From the NCBI RefSeq assembly GCF_000526235.1, contig NZ_JAFR01000007.1, forward strand, positions 62,001-126,000: a stretch of 64,000 nt of DNA, read 5' to 3'. Below are positions 1-8,868 of this stretch, in pieces; positions within the stretch are counted from its first letter, which is position 1, and each line of letters starts with the position of its first letter. Below the pieces are notes generated by a model, which saw only the letters and a program-made list of their open reading frames with translations, made no database searches and was not told the DNA's origin. The translations under genes and the position numbers were made by a program. This DNA comes from Acholeplasma granularum ATCC 19168 (GTDB lineage Bacteria; Bacillota_I; Bacilli_A; Acholeplasmatales; Acholeplasmataceae).

Positions 1-264
1 ACATTTGTTTCTAAAATTGCAGTTAAAGCAGGAGCAACATTTGTTAAAACATCTACGGGTTATGCAACACGTGGTGCAAGTTTTGATGATATTGTAACAA
101 TTAAAAAAGCAGTTAAAGAAGATGCATTAATAAAAGCAAGTGGCGGTATAAGAAGCCAAGAAGATGCATTTAAAATGATAGAAAAAGGTGCTAACAGATT
201 AGGAACATCTAGTGGCATCAAACTAATTAAAGGAGAAAATACAAATGGCAACAGCTCATATTGA
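1..264 (+). CDS. deoC: Deoxyribose-phosphate aldolase, 3' end only
   Basis: C-terminal 87 residues of a class I aldolase that cleaves 2-deoxyribose-5-phosphate to glyceraldehyde-3-phosphate and acetaldehyde in deoxynucleoside salvage. The frame is open from base 1 to the TGA at 262-264. The visible part holds the Schiff-base motif FVKTSTGY (Lys at about residue 16 of the fragment) and the second active-site lysine region IKASGGIR, followed by a GANRLGTSSG phosphate-binding segment, all typical of DeoC. The 5' part lies outside the window. Its last 20 bases overlap the start of deoD, so the two are translationally coupled. Identity is secure from the motifs and the deoD neighbour. Confidence 0.93.
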   Translation, partial: TFVSKIAVKAGATFVKTSTGYATRGASFDDIVTIKKAVKEDALIKASGGIRSQEDAFKMIEKGANRLGTSSGIKLIKGENTNGNSSY

Positions 265-955
265 GTTAAATGATAAATCACTAATCGCTAAAACGGTATT
301 AATGCCGGGTGATCCACTACGTGCTAAGTTTATTGCAGATACATATTTAAAAGATGTTGTACAAATCAATGGTGTACGTAATATGTTAGGTTATACAGGA
401 ACATATAAAGGAAGAAAAATCACAGTAATGGGTTCTGGAATGGGAATGCCAAGTATTGGAATCTACTCATATGAATTATTTGAATTCTATGATGTAGATA
501 ATATTATTCGTATCGGTTCTGCTGGTGCATATACTGATGAATTAAACTTATATGATGTAGTTTTAGTTAAAAACTGCTTTAGTGAATCTACATATGCTAA
601 AACAATGGGCGTATCTGGCCGTAAAAAACTACCTGCAACTAAAGCACTAAATACTAAAATTAAACGTAGTGCTCAAAAATTAAACATTAAGATAACTGAG
701 GGTACAATCCACTCATCTGATGTATTTTATAGAATGAATCCAGATGAATATAAAGAAATTTATGAAAAACATGGTGCATTATGCGTTGAAATGGAAAGTT
801 TTGCATTATTTGCAAACGCAATTGCAACAGGTAAAAATGCTGCTTGTATATTAACTATTTCTGATTCACTTGTCACTAAAGAAGCTACATCAGCAATTGA
901 AAGACAAGAAGCATTTACAAAAATGATGGAGATTGCATTAAACACTAAATTATGA
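245..955 (+). CDS. deoD: Purine nucleoside phosphorylase, DeoD type
   Basis: 236 aa, the normal length for the hexameric DeoD family. It phosphorolyses purine (deoxy)nucleosides to free base and (deoxy)ribose-1-phosphate. Seen in the protein: PGDPLRAKFIA near the N-terminus (phosphate site), GSGMGMPSIGIYSYEL, RIGSAGAY, VEMESFALF (ribose-binding Met-Glu pair) and ISDSLV, whose Asp matches the catalytic Asp of DeoD. The start lies within the end of deoC and the TGA stop overlaps the ATG of the next gene (ATGA at 952-955), so it belongs to a deoC-deoD operon that reads on into the M16 pair. The deoxyribose-1-phosphate produced would be used by DeoB, encoded at 17-18 kb, and then DeoC. Confidence 0.96.
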   Translation: MATAHIELNDKSLIAKTVLMPGDPLRAKFIADTYLKDVVQINGVRNMLGYTGTYKGRKITVMGSGMGMPSIGIYSYELFEFYDVDNIIRIGSAGAYTDELNLYDVVLVKNCFSESTYAKTMGVSGRKKLPATKALNTKIKRSAQKLNIKITEGTIHSSDVFYRMNPDEYKEIYEKHGALCVEMESFALFANAIATGKNAACILTISDSLVTKEATSAIERQEAFTKMMEIALNTKL

Positions 956-2169
956 TTTTTTTACCAACAAAACAATATCAAACGATACATTTATCGCTTT
1001 ATTTTATCGATAAGATAGAAGTCGATGCATTTTTGTATCGTTTTTTATTGAGTAGAATTCTAACTTCACAAACAGACAAATATGTGACTAAACAATTACT
1101 TGCAAAAAAACTATATAGCTTATATGGTACCTTTGTAACAAGTCATCTTTTTGTTATTGGTTCATACCATATCATGCGTTTTAATGTCGTTTTTCCTAAT
1201 CCTAATGTCTTAGATGACCAAGCAATAATTACAGAAATTATTGATATTATTAAATCGATGTTTTTTGATAGACAGATTTTTCAAGAAAACATATTTAATG
1301 AGGCTAAAAGATATACAATCAATCAAATTCTTACAAGAAAAGACAGAAAATTTGAATATGGTAAGGAACAATTATTTAATTATACATTTTCAAATTCTGC
1401 TTATAGTGTACCAATTACAGGTACATATGAAGATGCATTTAATGTAAGTCTTGTTGAACTATATAACTATTATAAAAACTATTTTTTAAAAAATATAATA
1501 AAAATTTATGTTTCAGGTGACTTAAATGAATCATTAATTAATGAGTTTAACGTATTAAGCGACTATGAAAATAATAATAAATTAAACGTATATGAAACTC
1601 AAATAACACCAAAAAGAATGACAAATCACAAAGAAATACTTCAAATTGGTCAAGCTTATATCTATTTATCATATTACATACCAATTAATAGATCACATGA
1701 AAAATACATGAGTGTCCAATTAGCAACAATCCTTTTAGGTGGATATCCTGAATCCAAACTATTTAAAACAATTAGAGAAAAACATGCATTAGCTTATGAT
1801 GTGGAAGCGCACTATGAACACGATAAAAACTACATTTTTGTCTATGCTGGTGTCAATTTAGAAACTCAAGACGCAGCATATAATTTGCTAATTGATACTG
1901 TTAACAACTTTATATTTGATGGAACTACCATCGATCAGCTAAATGAAGCAAAAGATTATTTAAAAAATGAAATATATTCAAGTATGGATTTTCAAGATAG
2001 TCTTATTCCAAGGCGTTTTGTACTTGATTTATTTGGATTAGATGAGTCGATTGATAATTTAGTCGATCAAATTAATAAAGTGAGTATTGATGACATAAAG
2101 TATGTTTTATCATTAATGCAGCTTACTACAACCTATATACTAAGTGGAGGCTCAAGTTATGAAGAGTAA
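952..2169 (+). CDS. M16-family peptidase-like protein, probable inactive partner (YmfF-like)
   Basis: 405 aa. Sequence pattern and gene order match the YmfF-type half of the YmfF/YmfH insulinase-family pair found in Firmicutes. It lacks the HxxEH zinc motif that the downstream partner has, so it is probably the non-catalytic subunit. Recognisable stretches are the N-terminal FLLSRILTSQTDKYVTKQLL region and the C-terminal LGGYPESKLFKTIREKHALAYDV segment, which is typical of the M16 C-terminal domain. The start overlaps the deoD stop by 4 bases and the stop overlaps the start of the partner by 11 bases, giving tight coupling. In Bacillus, YmfF and YmfH are linked to elongation factor P modification; whether that holds here is inference. 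Confidence 0.8.
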   Translation: MIFLPTKQYQTIHLSLYFIDKIEVDAFLYRFLLSRILTSQTDKYVTKQLLAKKLYSLYGTFVTSHLFVIGSYHIMRFNVVFPNPNVLDDQAIITEIIDIIKSMFFDRQIFQENIFNEAKRYTINQILTRKDRKFEYGKEQLFNYTFSNSAYSVPITGTYEDAFNVSLVELYNYYKNYFLKNIIKIYVSGDLNESLINEFNVLSDYENNNKLNVYETQITPKRMTNHKEILQIGQAYIYLSYYIPINRSHEKYMSVQLATILLGGYPESKLFKTIREKHALAYDVEAHYEHDKNYIFVYAGVNLETQDAAYNLLIDTVNNFIFDGTTIDQLNEAKDYLKNEIYSSMDFQDSLIPRRFVLDLFGLDESIDNLVDQINKVSIDDIKYVLSLMQLTTTYILSGGSSYEE

Positions 2170-3415
2170 TGCCTTTGACTTAAATCCGGTATTCATTAAA
2201 ATGAAAAACGGACTTAATGTGCACTTAATAAAATCTGAATCACTTCAAACATATGTACAATATGATATACCGGTTGGATCATTTAATACAAAATATAAAA
2301 TCGGTAAAAATATTTATGAAATTAAACCTGGGACACACCACTTATTAGAACATATGATTTTCATGATGGAAGATAAAGATGCATTCGAATATTTTCATAA
2401 AATGGGTGTGGTGGCAAATGCAATGACTACCTATAGGCAGACGAGCTATAGTTTAATTGGTCATAAAGATATGATAGATGCAACGCTTTATCTGATTAAA
2501 ATGCTTGAATCACCATACTTTGATCCGCATAAAGTTGAAATGGAAAAACAAATCATCTATGAAGAGATTCAAATGTATGATGATGAAATCGAAACGCAAT
2601 TATTTCAAAAAATGTATCACCAATTAATACATACACACCCATTAAAAAATGAAATTACAGGTACTAAAAAAGAATTATCGGATATTGATTCTGATGATTT
2701 ATTTACGTTATTTAATCATTTTTATTGTTCAAATAATAGACAAATTATTATCTATGGTCCAATCGACATAAAAGCATATATAGACGTTTTAGAAAATTAT
2801 GAATCAAAAATTACTAAGACAATTAATCCGATAATTATATCAAATAAAGAAATAAAAACTGTCAAAATTAAGGAAGGTAGATACAATTTAGATGTAACTA
2901 CTCCAATTTTCGCATTTGGTTTAAAAATTATCCTAGATACACAAGATGAAAAGATAATTTACAAATATGAAATTATCATGTTATTCATTGGTCGTTTATT
3001 ATTTGGTAATCAATCTAATTTTCATCAATATTTACTAGATAATCATCAAATTATTGATGGCTTTAATTTTCATATTACAATTGAAGATGATTTATTAGTT
3101 TTTATGATGGATTCTGAGACATATGACACCGATGAATTGAAGAATAGTATATTAGTACATCTGAAAAATAAAGATATCGCAGATTTTAATGAAGAAACTT
3201 TTAAACTACTAAAAAAAGCATACTTAGGACACTTTATTATGGCGTTAGATGATATCGAAAATAGAATTTATATCTATGGTAAATATAACCTACTTGGTTT
3301 AAGTTTGAAAGAAGCATTAGAAATTATTAAAGAAATACATTTTGGTGATCTCTTAGCTCTTTATGATAGTTTAAATGAATCAATGATGAGTTTTGTACAT
3401 GTTTTACCAAAATAA
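2159..3415 (+). CDS. M16-family zinc peptidase (YmfH-like)
   Basis: 418 aa from the ATG at 2159, chosen because GGAGG at 2146-2150 sits 8 bases upstream; an in-frame ATG at 2144 precedes that ribosome binding site. The zinc motif HHLLEHMIF (HxxEH, near residue 60) is present, with a downstream glutamate in YEEIQMYDDEIETQL, as expected for an active M16 metallopeptidase. Together with the upstream motif-less homologue it would form a heterodimer. The gene ends the operon and is followed by a strong terminator at 3445-3476. The substrate cannot be read from sequence. Confidence 0.84.
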   Translation: MKSNAFDLNPVFIKMKNGLNVHLIKSESLQTYVQYDIPVGSFNTKYKIGKNIYEIKPGTHHLLEHMIFMMEDKDAFEYFHKMGVVANAMTTYRQTSYSLIGHKDMIDATLYLIKMLESPYFDPHKVEMEKQIIYEEIQMYDDEIETQLFQKMYHQLIHTHPLKNEITGTKKELSDIDSDDLFTLFNHFYCSNNRQIIIYGPIDIKAYIDVLENYESKITKTINPIIISNKEIKTVKIKEGRYNLDVTTPIFAFGLKIILDTQDEKIIYKYEIIMLFIGRLLFGNQSNFHQYLLDNHQIIDGFNFHITIEDDLLVFMMDSETYDTDELKNSILVHLKNKDIADFNEETFKLLKKAYLGHFIMALDDIENRIYIYGKYNLLGLSLKEALEIIKEIHFGDLLALYDSLNESMMSFVHVLPK

Positions 3416-3444
3416 GGTTATTTTAATCAATAATAAGTTTTAGT

Positions 3445-3476
3445 AAATAGTGATAGCACCTGCTATCACTATTTTT
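3445..3476 (+). terminator. Rho-independent terminator after the M16 pair
   Basis: Inverted repeat AAATAGTGATAGCA / TGCTATCACTATTT with a 2-base centre followed by a T run; closes the deoC-deoD-M16 operon. Confidence 0.9.
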
Positions 3477-3578
3477 ATTATATTTATTTAAATATTGTCA
3501 TTGTAGTTTTAATTTGGTAGTTTTACATTCATTACATAAATAGTTATTATATGTTTAAAAAGAAAGGTAAGAAATAAT

Positions 3579-3926
3579 ATGACATTTATAAATATGATAG
3601 GAAGAATTGTAAGTTTTGATTCAAAGGAAAGTGATTCAGGAACTAAATACACAGACTTAAGGGTATCTGTGATGAGACCATACAAAAATTATGAAGGAAA
3701 TTATGAAACTGATTACTTTAAAATATTCCTTTTTGAGAACAATCACAAGAAGGCACAAGATCATTTTAAAAAAGGTATGGGGATAGCTTTAAAGGGGCGT
3801 CTTGAAGTAAGCAAATGGATTGATGATAATGATTCAAAAAGAAGCAATATTAATATTATTGCCGAACAAATTGTATTTTTACCAAGGGAGATAGAAAATT
3901 ATCAAAATGAGGCAACTGATGCTTAA
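3579..3926 (+). CDS. Short single-stranded DNA-binding protein (SSB, OB fold)
   Basis: 115 aa. The N-terminus MTFINMIGRIVSFDSKESDSGTK, the middle YFKIFLFENNHKKAQDHFKKG and GIALKGRLEVSKWIDD follow the strand pattern of an SSB OB fold. It is shorter than a canonical SSB (about 150-180 aa), has no Gln/Gly-rich linker, and lacks the acidic DDDIPF-type tip; it ends NYQNEATDA. It may therefore be a secondary SSB rather than the replication SSB, because the partner-binding tail is missing. It is monocistronic, preceded by an AAAGAAAGG ribosome binding site and flanked by intergenic gaps. Confidence 0.8.
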   Translation: MTFINMIGRIVSFDSKESDSGTKYTDLRVSVMRPYKNYEGNYETDYFKIFLFENNHKKAQDHFKKGMGIALKGRLEVSKWIDDNDSKRSNINIIAEQIVFLPREIENYQNEATDA

Positions 3927-4010
3927 TATATATTAAATAATCTTAAGTAAGCCTAAAAAAAATGATACAATATGATATAATATATTCAAGTAAAAAAGGA
4001 GGGAACATTC

Positions 4011-4778
4011 ATGGTATTTTGGACTTTATTGCTCTCTGCACTATTTGTAATGAGTATATTATATGTTTTATGGGGTCCTAAAAAAATATGGGCTACTTTA
4101 ATTAGTTATTTAGTATTAGCTGTTATAACCATAATAATTATTAAAACCAATTTTTCTGGTCTATATACTCTAGATTTAATTGCATTTATAATTCCAAACA
4201 TGTTTGTAATCCCAATACATTTTTTTGTTGTAAGTATTATTAAAAATTATGTAGTAACAGATGATAAACATATGTCTAAATATTTTATAGCTATCTATAA
4301 TCGTGTGTTAATAGGTCTTTGGAGTGTATTTTTTGTACTTATATTAGGCATTGGACTAGCCATTATGGATGGATTCTTAACTAGTTTTGATCCTGAAAAC
4401 ATATGGAGTATTTCTGTAACAGGTGTGTTTGCAGTTATAATATTTATAGGTATAATAAGTTTAGGATATAAAAAGAAGTTTTCCTATATTTTGATTCTAG
4501 GCACCAATGTTAGAAAAGTATTTGTCTTATCAACTACAAAATCTAGAGTTTTGGTTAATAAAATAATTGGGTTAAATGAATTATATCCTAGAGGCATTTA
4601 TCAAGAATTTAATCAGATAAAATACTTATATTATATTAATCAAGATTTAGACTTAAGCAATTCAGGATTTATTCCATATGATTCTGAATTATTTAATCAC
4701 TTAAAAGATTATGCTGAAAGTTATCATATGTTAGAAGTGGCTTATAATGAATATATTGAGAAAAAAAGCTCTATTTGA
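4011..4778 (+). CDS. Membrane protein of unknown function
   Basis: 255 aa, not recognised. The N-terminal two thirds contain five likely transmembrane helices (about residues 3-20, 27-46, 58-80, 100-125 and 138-158). A soluble basic-to-acidic tail of about 95 residues follows, with NVRKVFVLSTTKSRVLVNKIIGLNE and a Tyr-rich section. A strong AGGAGGG ribosome binding site precedes the ATG. The stop codon lies in the loop of the terminator hairpin at 4768-4790. It stands alone between ssb and pepV. No enzymatic motif is visible. Confidence 0.75.
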   Translation: MVFWTLLLSALFVMSILYVLWGPKKIWATLISYLVLAVITIIIIKTNFSGLYTLDLIAFIIPNMFVIPIHFFVVSIIKNYVVTDDKHMSKYFIAIYNRVLIGLWSVFFVLILGIGLAIMDGFLTSFDPENIWSISVTGVFAVIIFIGIISLGYKKKFSYILILGTNVRKVFVLSTTKSRVLVNKIIGLNELYPRGIYQEFNQIKYLYYINQDLDLSNSGFIPYDSELFNHLKDYAESYHMLEVAYNEYIEKKSSI

Positions 4779-4790
4779 TAGAGTTTTTTT
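4768..4790 (+). terminator. Terminator overlapping the stop of the 255-aa membrane protein
   Basis: GCTCTAT / ATAGAGT hairpin with a 3-base loop and seven T residues. The TGA stop (4776-4778) lies in the loop and first stem base. Confidence 0.8.
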
Positions 4791-4833
4791 CATATAAATG
4801 ATAGAATTGTTATTAATAAGGAAAGGTGATTAT

Positions 4834-6210
4834 ATGTCAATAGATTTTAAAGCATTGGTCTTAAAGTATAAAGACCAATTTATTAAGGATACACAGGAAT
4901 TACTAAAGATTAATTCAGAACTTACAACATTTGATCAAAATAGAATAGGTGCTCCATTTGGTGAAGGTAATAGAAAAGCTCTAGAGTTTATGCTTGATTT
5001 GGCTAAAAGAGATGGATTTAAATTTGAAAATGTAGACGGTTATGCGGGTCACATTGAATTTGGTGATTCCAAAGAATACATTGGCTCTATAGGTCATTTA
5101 GATGTCGTACCTGCTGGAACTGGATGGACTTATCCACCATATGGAGCGGAAATTCATGACAATAAAATATATGCTCGCGGTGCTGAGGATGATAAGGCAC
5201 CAACGATGGCAGTGTATTATGGTATGAAGATATTAAAAGAACTTGGTGTTCCACTAAAAACTCGTATTAAATTAATATTAGGTCTTGATGAAGAGTCTGG
5301 TTGGAAATGTGTGGATTATTATTTTAAAAAACATCCTGAAGTACCAGTGGCTGGATTTATTCCTGATGCGGATTTTCCTTTAATTTATGCAGAAAAAGGA
5401 ATAACAATGACAATTATCAGGGGTTCATTTGATAATTCACAATTAATTTCAGTTGAAGGTGGATTACGTGCAAATATGGTTCCAGAAAGTGCAAAAGCAA
5501 CTTTAAAACCTGATTTAGTATTAAAACACAAATTTCTAGAATATCTAACTAAAAATAAATACGAAGGTAAAGCAACAATTGAAAATGATTTATTAATATT
5601 AGAGGCTTTTGGTAAATCAGCACACGGTTCCCTTCCACAGGATGGGTTAAATGCACTTTCTATATTATTTGAAGGCCTAAAAGAAAGTGGTGTTAATAAT
5701 GAGTTTGTATCATTTGTTAATAAATATCTAACCTTTGATAATTTTGGACATAAACTAGGCGTTGCATATAAAGATAAAGAAATGGGCGATTTAACTATCA
5801 ATTTTGGTTTAGCTACAACAGCCGCTAATCATTTTGAAATCGTATTAAATCTACGTTATCCAAATGGTGTGAATTATGTAGAAGATGTATTTAATCATAT
5901 CCAAAAATTATTACCAGATAATTACTCATTAGATGTTGATCATCACCAAAAATTACTTTATAAAGATCCAAAATCAGATTTAATTCAAACATTGATGAAG
6001 GTATATCAAAAACATACTGGAGATATGACACCTCCAATTTCTATTGGTGGAGGAACATTTGCAAGAGCTACTGATAATGTTGTTGCATTTGGCCCTCACT
6101 TTATTGATAAACCAACCTATATACATCAAAAAGACGAATTTATTGATATTGATGATTTGATGAAAGCACTAGCGATTTACACAGAAAGTCTATACGAATT
6201 AGCAAAATAA
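4834..6210 (+). CDS. pepV: Dipeptidase PepV, M20 family
   Basis: 458 aa from the ATG at 4834, preferred over an in-frame ATG at 4798 because AAGGAAAGGTGA at 4819-4830 is a good ribosome binding site just upstream. A dinuclear zinc aminoacyl-dipeptidase acting on imported peptides in the cytoplasm. Visible M20 features: SIGHLDVVPAG (metal His and Asp, about residue 85), RGAEDDKAP (bridging Asp), LDEESGW (catalytic and metal Glu), GKSAHGSLPQDG in the lid domain and SIGGGTFARA near the C-terminus. Length matches PepV of lactic acid bacteria. It is followed 18 bases later by thyA and may be cotranscribed with it. Confidence 0.93.
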   Translation: MSIDFKALVLKYKDQFIKDTQELLKINSELTTFDQNRIGAPFGEGNRKALEFMLDLAKRDGFKFENVDGYAGHIEFGDSKEYIGSIGHLDVVPAGTGWTYPPYGAEIHDNKIYARGAEDDKAPTMAVYYGMKILKELGVPLKTRIKLILGLDEESGWKCVDYYFKKHPEVPVAGFIPDADFPLIYAEKGITMTIIRGSFDNSQLISVEGGLRANMVPESAKATLKPDLVLKHKFLEYLTKNKYEGKATIENDLLILEAFGKSAHGSLPQDGLNALSILFEGLKESGVNNEFVSFVNKYLTFDNFGHKLGVAYKDKEMGDLTINFGLATTAANHFEIVLNLRYPNGVNYVEDVFNHIQKLLPDNYSLDVDHHQKLLYKDPKSDLIQTLMKVYQKHTGDMTPPISIGGGTFARATDNVVAFGPHFIDKPTYIHQKDEFIDIDDLMKALAIYTESLYELAK

Positions 6211-6228
6211 TGATTTAAGAGGTACTTT

Positions 6229-7095
6229 ATGAAGCAGTATTTAGATTTAGCAAGGCATATCATGTCAAATGGTATAGAAAAGTCAGACCGTACAGGTACA
6301 GGAACAAAGTCAGTATTTGGTTATCAAATGCGTTTTGACTTGAGTGAAGGTTTTCCACTAGTAACAACTAAAAAAACGTTTTTAAAGGGTATTATTCATG
6401 AATTACTGTGGTTTATAAAAGGAGATACCAATATCAAGTATTTAGTTGATAACAATGTTGGTATCTGGACGGATTGGCCATATCAAAATTATCAAAAGTC
6501 ACCTGAATATCAAGGTGAAACAATAAAAGAGTTTGCAGAAAAAATTAAAAATAGTAGTGAATTTGCACAAAAATGGGGTGACTTAGGGCCAGTTTATGGC
6601 TCTCAGTGGCGTAATTTTAATGGTGTAGATCAAATTGCGTATATAATTGATCAGTTAAAAAATAATCCTGATTCTAGAAGGATGGTTTTATCTGCGTGGA
6701 ATCCTGCAGAAATTAGTAAAATGATGTTGCCACCATGCCATACACTTATTCAGTTTTATGTTGTAAACAATAAAGTTTCACTACAACTTTATCAAAGAAG
6801 TGGCGATGTATTTTTAGGAATACCTTTTAACATCGCATCATATGCATTATTTTTAATGATGGTTGCACAGGTTACTAATTTAGAGGTTGGAGAATTCATT
6901 CATACAATTGGTGATGCACATATATACTCAAATCATTACGAGCAAATTGAACTTCAATTATCACGAACACCTAGAAAATTGCCAAATTTAGTTATGAATA
7001 AAAATGTAAAAAACCTTGAGGATTTTGTTTTTGAAGACTTTATATTAGAAAATTATGATCCATATCCTCCAATTAAAGGGAAAGTTGCTGTATGA
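6229..7095 (+). CDS. thyA: Thymidylate synthase
   Basis: 288 aa. Converts dUMP to dTMP with methylene-tetrahydrofolate. Seen: [13 protein letters not shown] (phosphate-binding Arg region), [21 protein letters not shown], the catalytic Cys motif [29 protein letters not shown], and the C-terminal PPIKGKVAV. All key residues are present. The TGA stop overlaps the folA start (ATGA at 7092-7095), the classical thyA-folA pairing in which DHFR recycles the dihydrofolate made by ThyA. Confidence 0.98.
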   Translation: MKQYLDLARHIMSNGIEKSDRTGTGTKSVFGYQMRFDLSEGFPLVTTKKTFLKGIIHELLWFIKGDTNIKYLVDNNVGIWTDWPYQNYQKSPEYQGETIKEFAEKIKNSSEFAQKWGDLGPVYGSQWRNFNGVDQIAYIIDQLKNNPDSRRMVLSAWNPAEISKMMLPPCHTLIQFYVVNNKVSLQLYQRSGDVFLGIPFNIASYALFLMMVAQVTNLEVGEFIHTIGDAHIYSNHYEQIELQLSRTPRKLPNLVMNKNVKNLEDFVFEDFILENYDPYPPIKGKVAV

Positions 7096-7559
7096 TTTAC
7101 TCTATATGGGCAATGGATGTAAATTGGTTAATTGGGATTGATAATAAATTACCATGGCATTATAAATTGGATTTGGCATATTTTAAAGAAAAAACAACAG
7201 GTAAAACTGTATTGATGGGTGATGCTACCTATCGTTCTTTAAAAGGTTACTATAAAAATAAACCCCTACCATTTGGTAAAATGTATGTTGCAAATCTAAT
7301 TAATACCGAATACGAAGATGCAACTTGTATCACAGATGTTGTAGAGTTTGTGAAGAGTTTTTCTGATGACTTATGGATTATTGGTGGGAAAGTTATTTAT
7401 AATCTTACATTACCATATGTGGATTATTTACTCATTACACATATACTAAATTTCCATCAAGGAAATGTATTCTTTACAAAATTTGAATTATCAAAATATG
7501 AACTTGTTGATAAAAAATTAGAAGAAAATCTTATTTTCGCAACTTATAAGAAAAAGTAG
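7092..7559 (+). CDS. folA: Dihydrofolate reductase
   Basis: 155 aa, coupled to thyA by a 4-base overlap. The N-terminus has [18 protein letters not shown] (Met20-loop region and the LPWH motif), then DLAYFKEKT with the active-site Asp, and [10 protein letters not shown] (conserved Gly-Gly). The NADPH-binding segment [11 protein letters not shown] departs from the usual MGRKTxxS pattern, having Asp-Ala in place of Arg-Lys, which could alter cofactor binding. C-terminal half as in other DHFRs. Identity is clear, with a small doubt about NADPH preference. Confidence 0.92.
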   Translation: MIYSIWAMDVNWLIGIDNKLPWHYKLDLAYFKEKTTGKTVLMGDATYRSLKGYYKNKPLPFGKMYVANLINTEYEDATCITDVVEFVKSFSDDLWIIGGKVIYNLTLPYVDYLLITHILNFHQGNVFFTKFELSKYELVDKKLEENLIFATYKKK

Positions 7560-7567
7560 GTTATTAT

Positions 7568-8362
7568 ATGTTTACATCATTATTTTTTATATCTTGGATT
7601 TTATTTAGTAGTTTGATGTCAATTTATGTACTAAGTAATTACTGGATAATTCTTTGGATATTCTTAGGATATTTTGTGGGTATCACAACACTTATTTTAG
7701 TTTTAATAATACATATTTATTCATTTAAATTTACATCATTAATGAATAAGTATAAATATTATGTATTTCAAAGTACAGCATATTTCCTATCAGTATATAT
7801 CTTTAACCTGAAAATAAAGATAGTAGGTATGGAAAATGTACCAAAAGATGGTAAATTAGTAGTATATACTAACCACAAATCGTATTTAGACCCAGTAATA
7901 GCAATCCAGGCAATCAATAGACCAATGTCATTTACGCCTAAGTCCACCTTATTTAAAATACCGATATTAAAGTCTGCAATGAAGGCAATGAATGCGATGC
8001 CAGTTTATCGTGATGACAATAGGAAAACAGCAAAAGCACTCATACAAACTATTAAAAATATCGAACAAGGCTTTACTATGGCAGTTTTTCCAGAAGGTGG
8101 AAGAAAAAACAGAGATCAAGACACTGTATTACAAACACGAGCTGGCGCATTTCAAATAGCAGTGAAACCTAAAGCTGATATTTTACCAATGACAATTATT
8201 GGTAATTCAGAAATTCAGAATCGTGCACCTTTTAGAAGAACAAACATTAAAGTCATTATTCATCCTGCAATACCATATGAAAATTATAAAGATTTATCAA
8301 CAACAGAAATAGCTAATCAAGTTGTTGAAATTATAAATTCAGGAATGAAGTATAATGATTAA
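7568..8362 (+). CDS. plsC: 1-acyl-sn-glycerol-3-phosphate acyltransferase
   Basis: 264 aa. Two N-terminal hydrophobic helices (about residues 8-30 and 32-58) anchor an acyltransferase domain with the catalytic NHKSYLD motif (NHxxxxD), MSFTPKSTLFK, and FPEGGRKNRD (FPEG glycerol-phosphate site). It would acylate lysophosphatidic acid to phosphatidic acid at the membrane. It overlaps the next gene by 8 bases and follows folA by 8 bases, so it is in the thyA-folA operon. A second PlsC-like protein with a different motif and a long C-terminal extension lies at 61.6-62.8 kb. Confidence 0.93.
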   Translation: MFTSLFFISWILFSSLMSIYVLSNYWIILWIFLGYFVGITTLILVLIIHIYSFKFTSLMNKYKYYVFQSTAYFLSVYIFNLKIKIVGMENVPKDGKLVVYTNHKSYLDPVIAIQAINRPMSFTPKSTLFKIPILKSAMKAMNAMPVYRDDNRKTAKALIQTIKNIEQGFTMAVFPEGGRKNRDQDTVLQTRAGAFQIAVKPKADILPMTIIGNSEIQNRAPFRRTNIKVIIHPAIPYENYKDLSTTEIANQVVEIINSGMKYND

Positions 8363-8666
8363 AATTATTGATATTCATGATGATGAAACCTCTATAGCTT
8401 TGAAAAATGTAAGACAAGCAATTGACACAATAGGGAAAAATATACTAGTTATTATTCATGGATATGGTTCATCTACTAATTCATATAAGAAACTAAATGA
8501 AGTAAGAAACATAGGACGATCAAGAGTAAAAAAAGGACAAATCTCGATTTGTATATCTGGGCCTGATTTAAATGATCCTATAAATTCAGCTAAGTTTGAT
8601 TATGATGAGTTATTACAATTAAGAAAATTTGTAGTTAATAGTGGTGTAACTATTTTAAAAAAATAA
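8355..8666 (+). CDS. Small Smr-domain protein
   Basis: 103 aa. It begins MIKIIDIHDDETSIALKNVRQAID and contains IIHGYGSSTNSYKKLNEVRN, which matches the Smr (small MutS-related) pattern in which HGxG follows a strand and the next helix carries basic residues. Smr domains are nucleic-acid nucleases in MutS2 and stand-alone proteins. Here the usual D-L-H signature is represented by DIHDDE at the N-terminus. It ends the thyA-plsC operon and overlaps plsC by 8 bases. Target unknown. Confidence 0.7.
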   Translation: MIKIIDIHDDETSIALKNVRQAIDTIGKNILVIIHGYGSSTNSYKKLNEVRNIGRSRVKKGQISICISGPDLNDPINSAKFDYDELLQLRKFVVNSGVTILKK

Positions 8667-8668
8667 AT

Positions 8669-8735
8669 AATCTAGAAGTTATTTAATGTATACATATAAA
8701 GTATATAAAGTAGCTTCTGGATTTTTTTATTTATG
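8669..8735 (+). terminator. Probable terminator after the Smr gene
   Basis: TCTAGAAG pairs with CTTCTGGA (one G-U) across a loop of about 40 bases, followed by seven T residues. The long loop lowers certainty. Confidence 0.6.
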
Positions 8736-8755
8736 GGAATATTCTGAAATTTTTA

Positions 8756-8785
8756 TTGCGTAAAACGTTTTCAAAAGCATATAAT
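8756..8785 (+). promoter_or_regulatory. nox promoter with a palindrome in the spacer
   Basis: TTGCGT (8756-8761), an 18-base spacer, then TATAAT (8780-8785). The spacer holds the 10-base palindrome AAAACGTTTT (8762-8771) followed by CA, which matches the right half of a CcpA/LacI-type operator but not the left half. A repressor bound here would block RNA polymerase. Confidence 0.6.
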
Positions 8786-8868
8786 AACAAACTTATTTTA
8801 TAAGATTTATAATTTGTGTGGCTAATCAAACTGCTTAAATAAATAGAAAGAAAATTAGAGGTCAAAAT

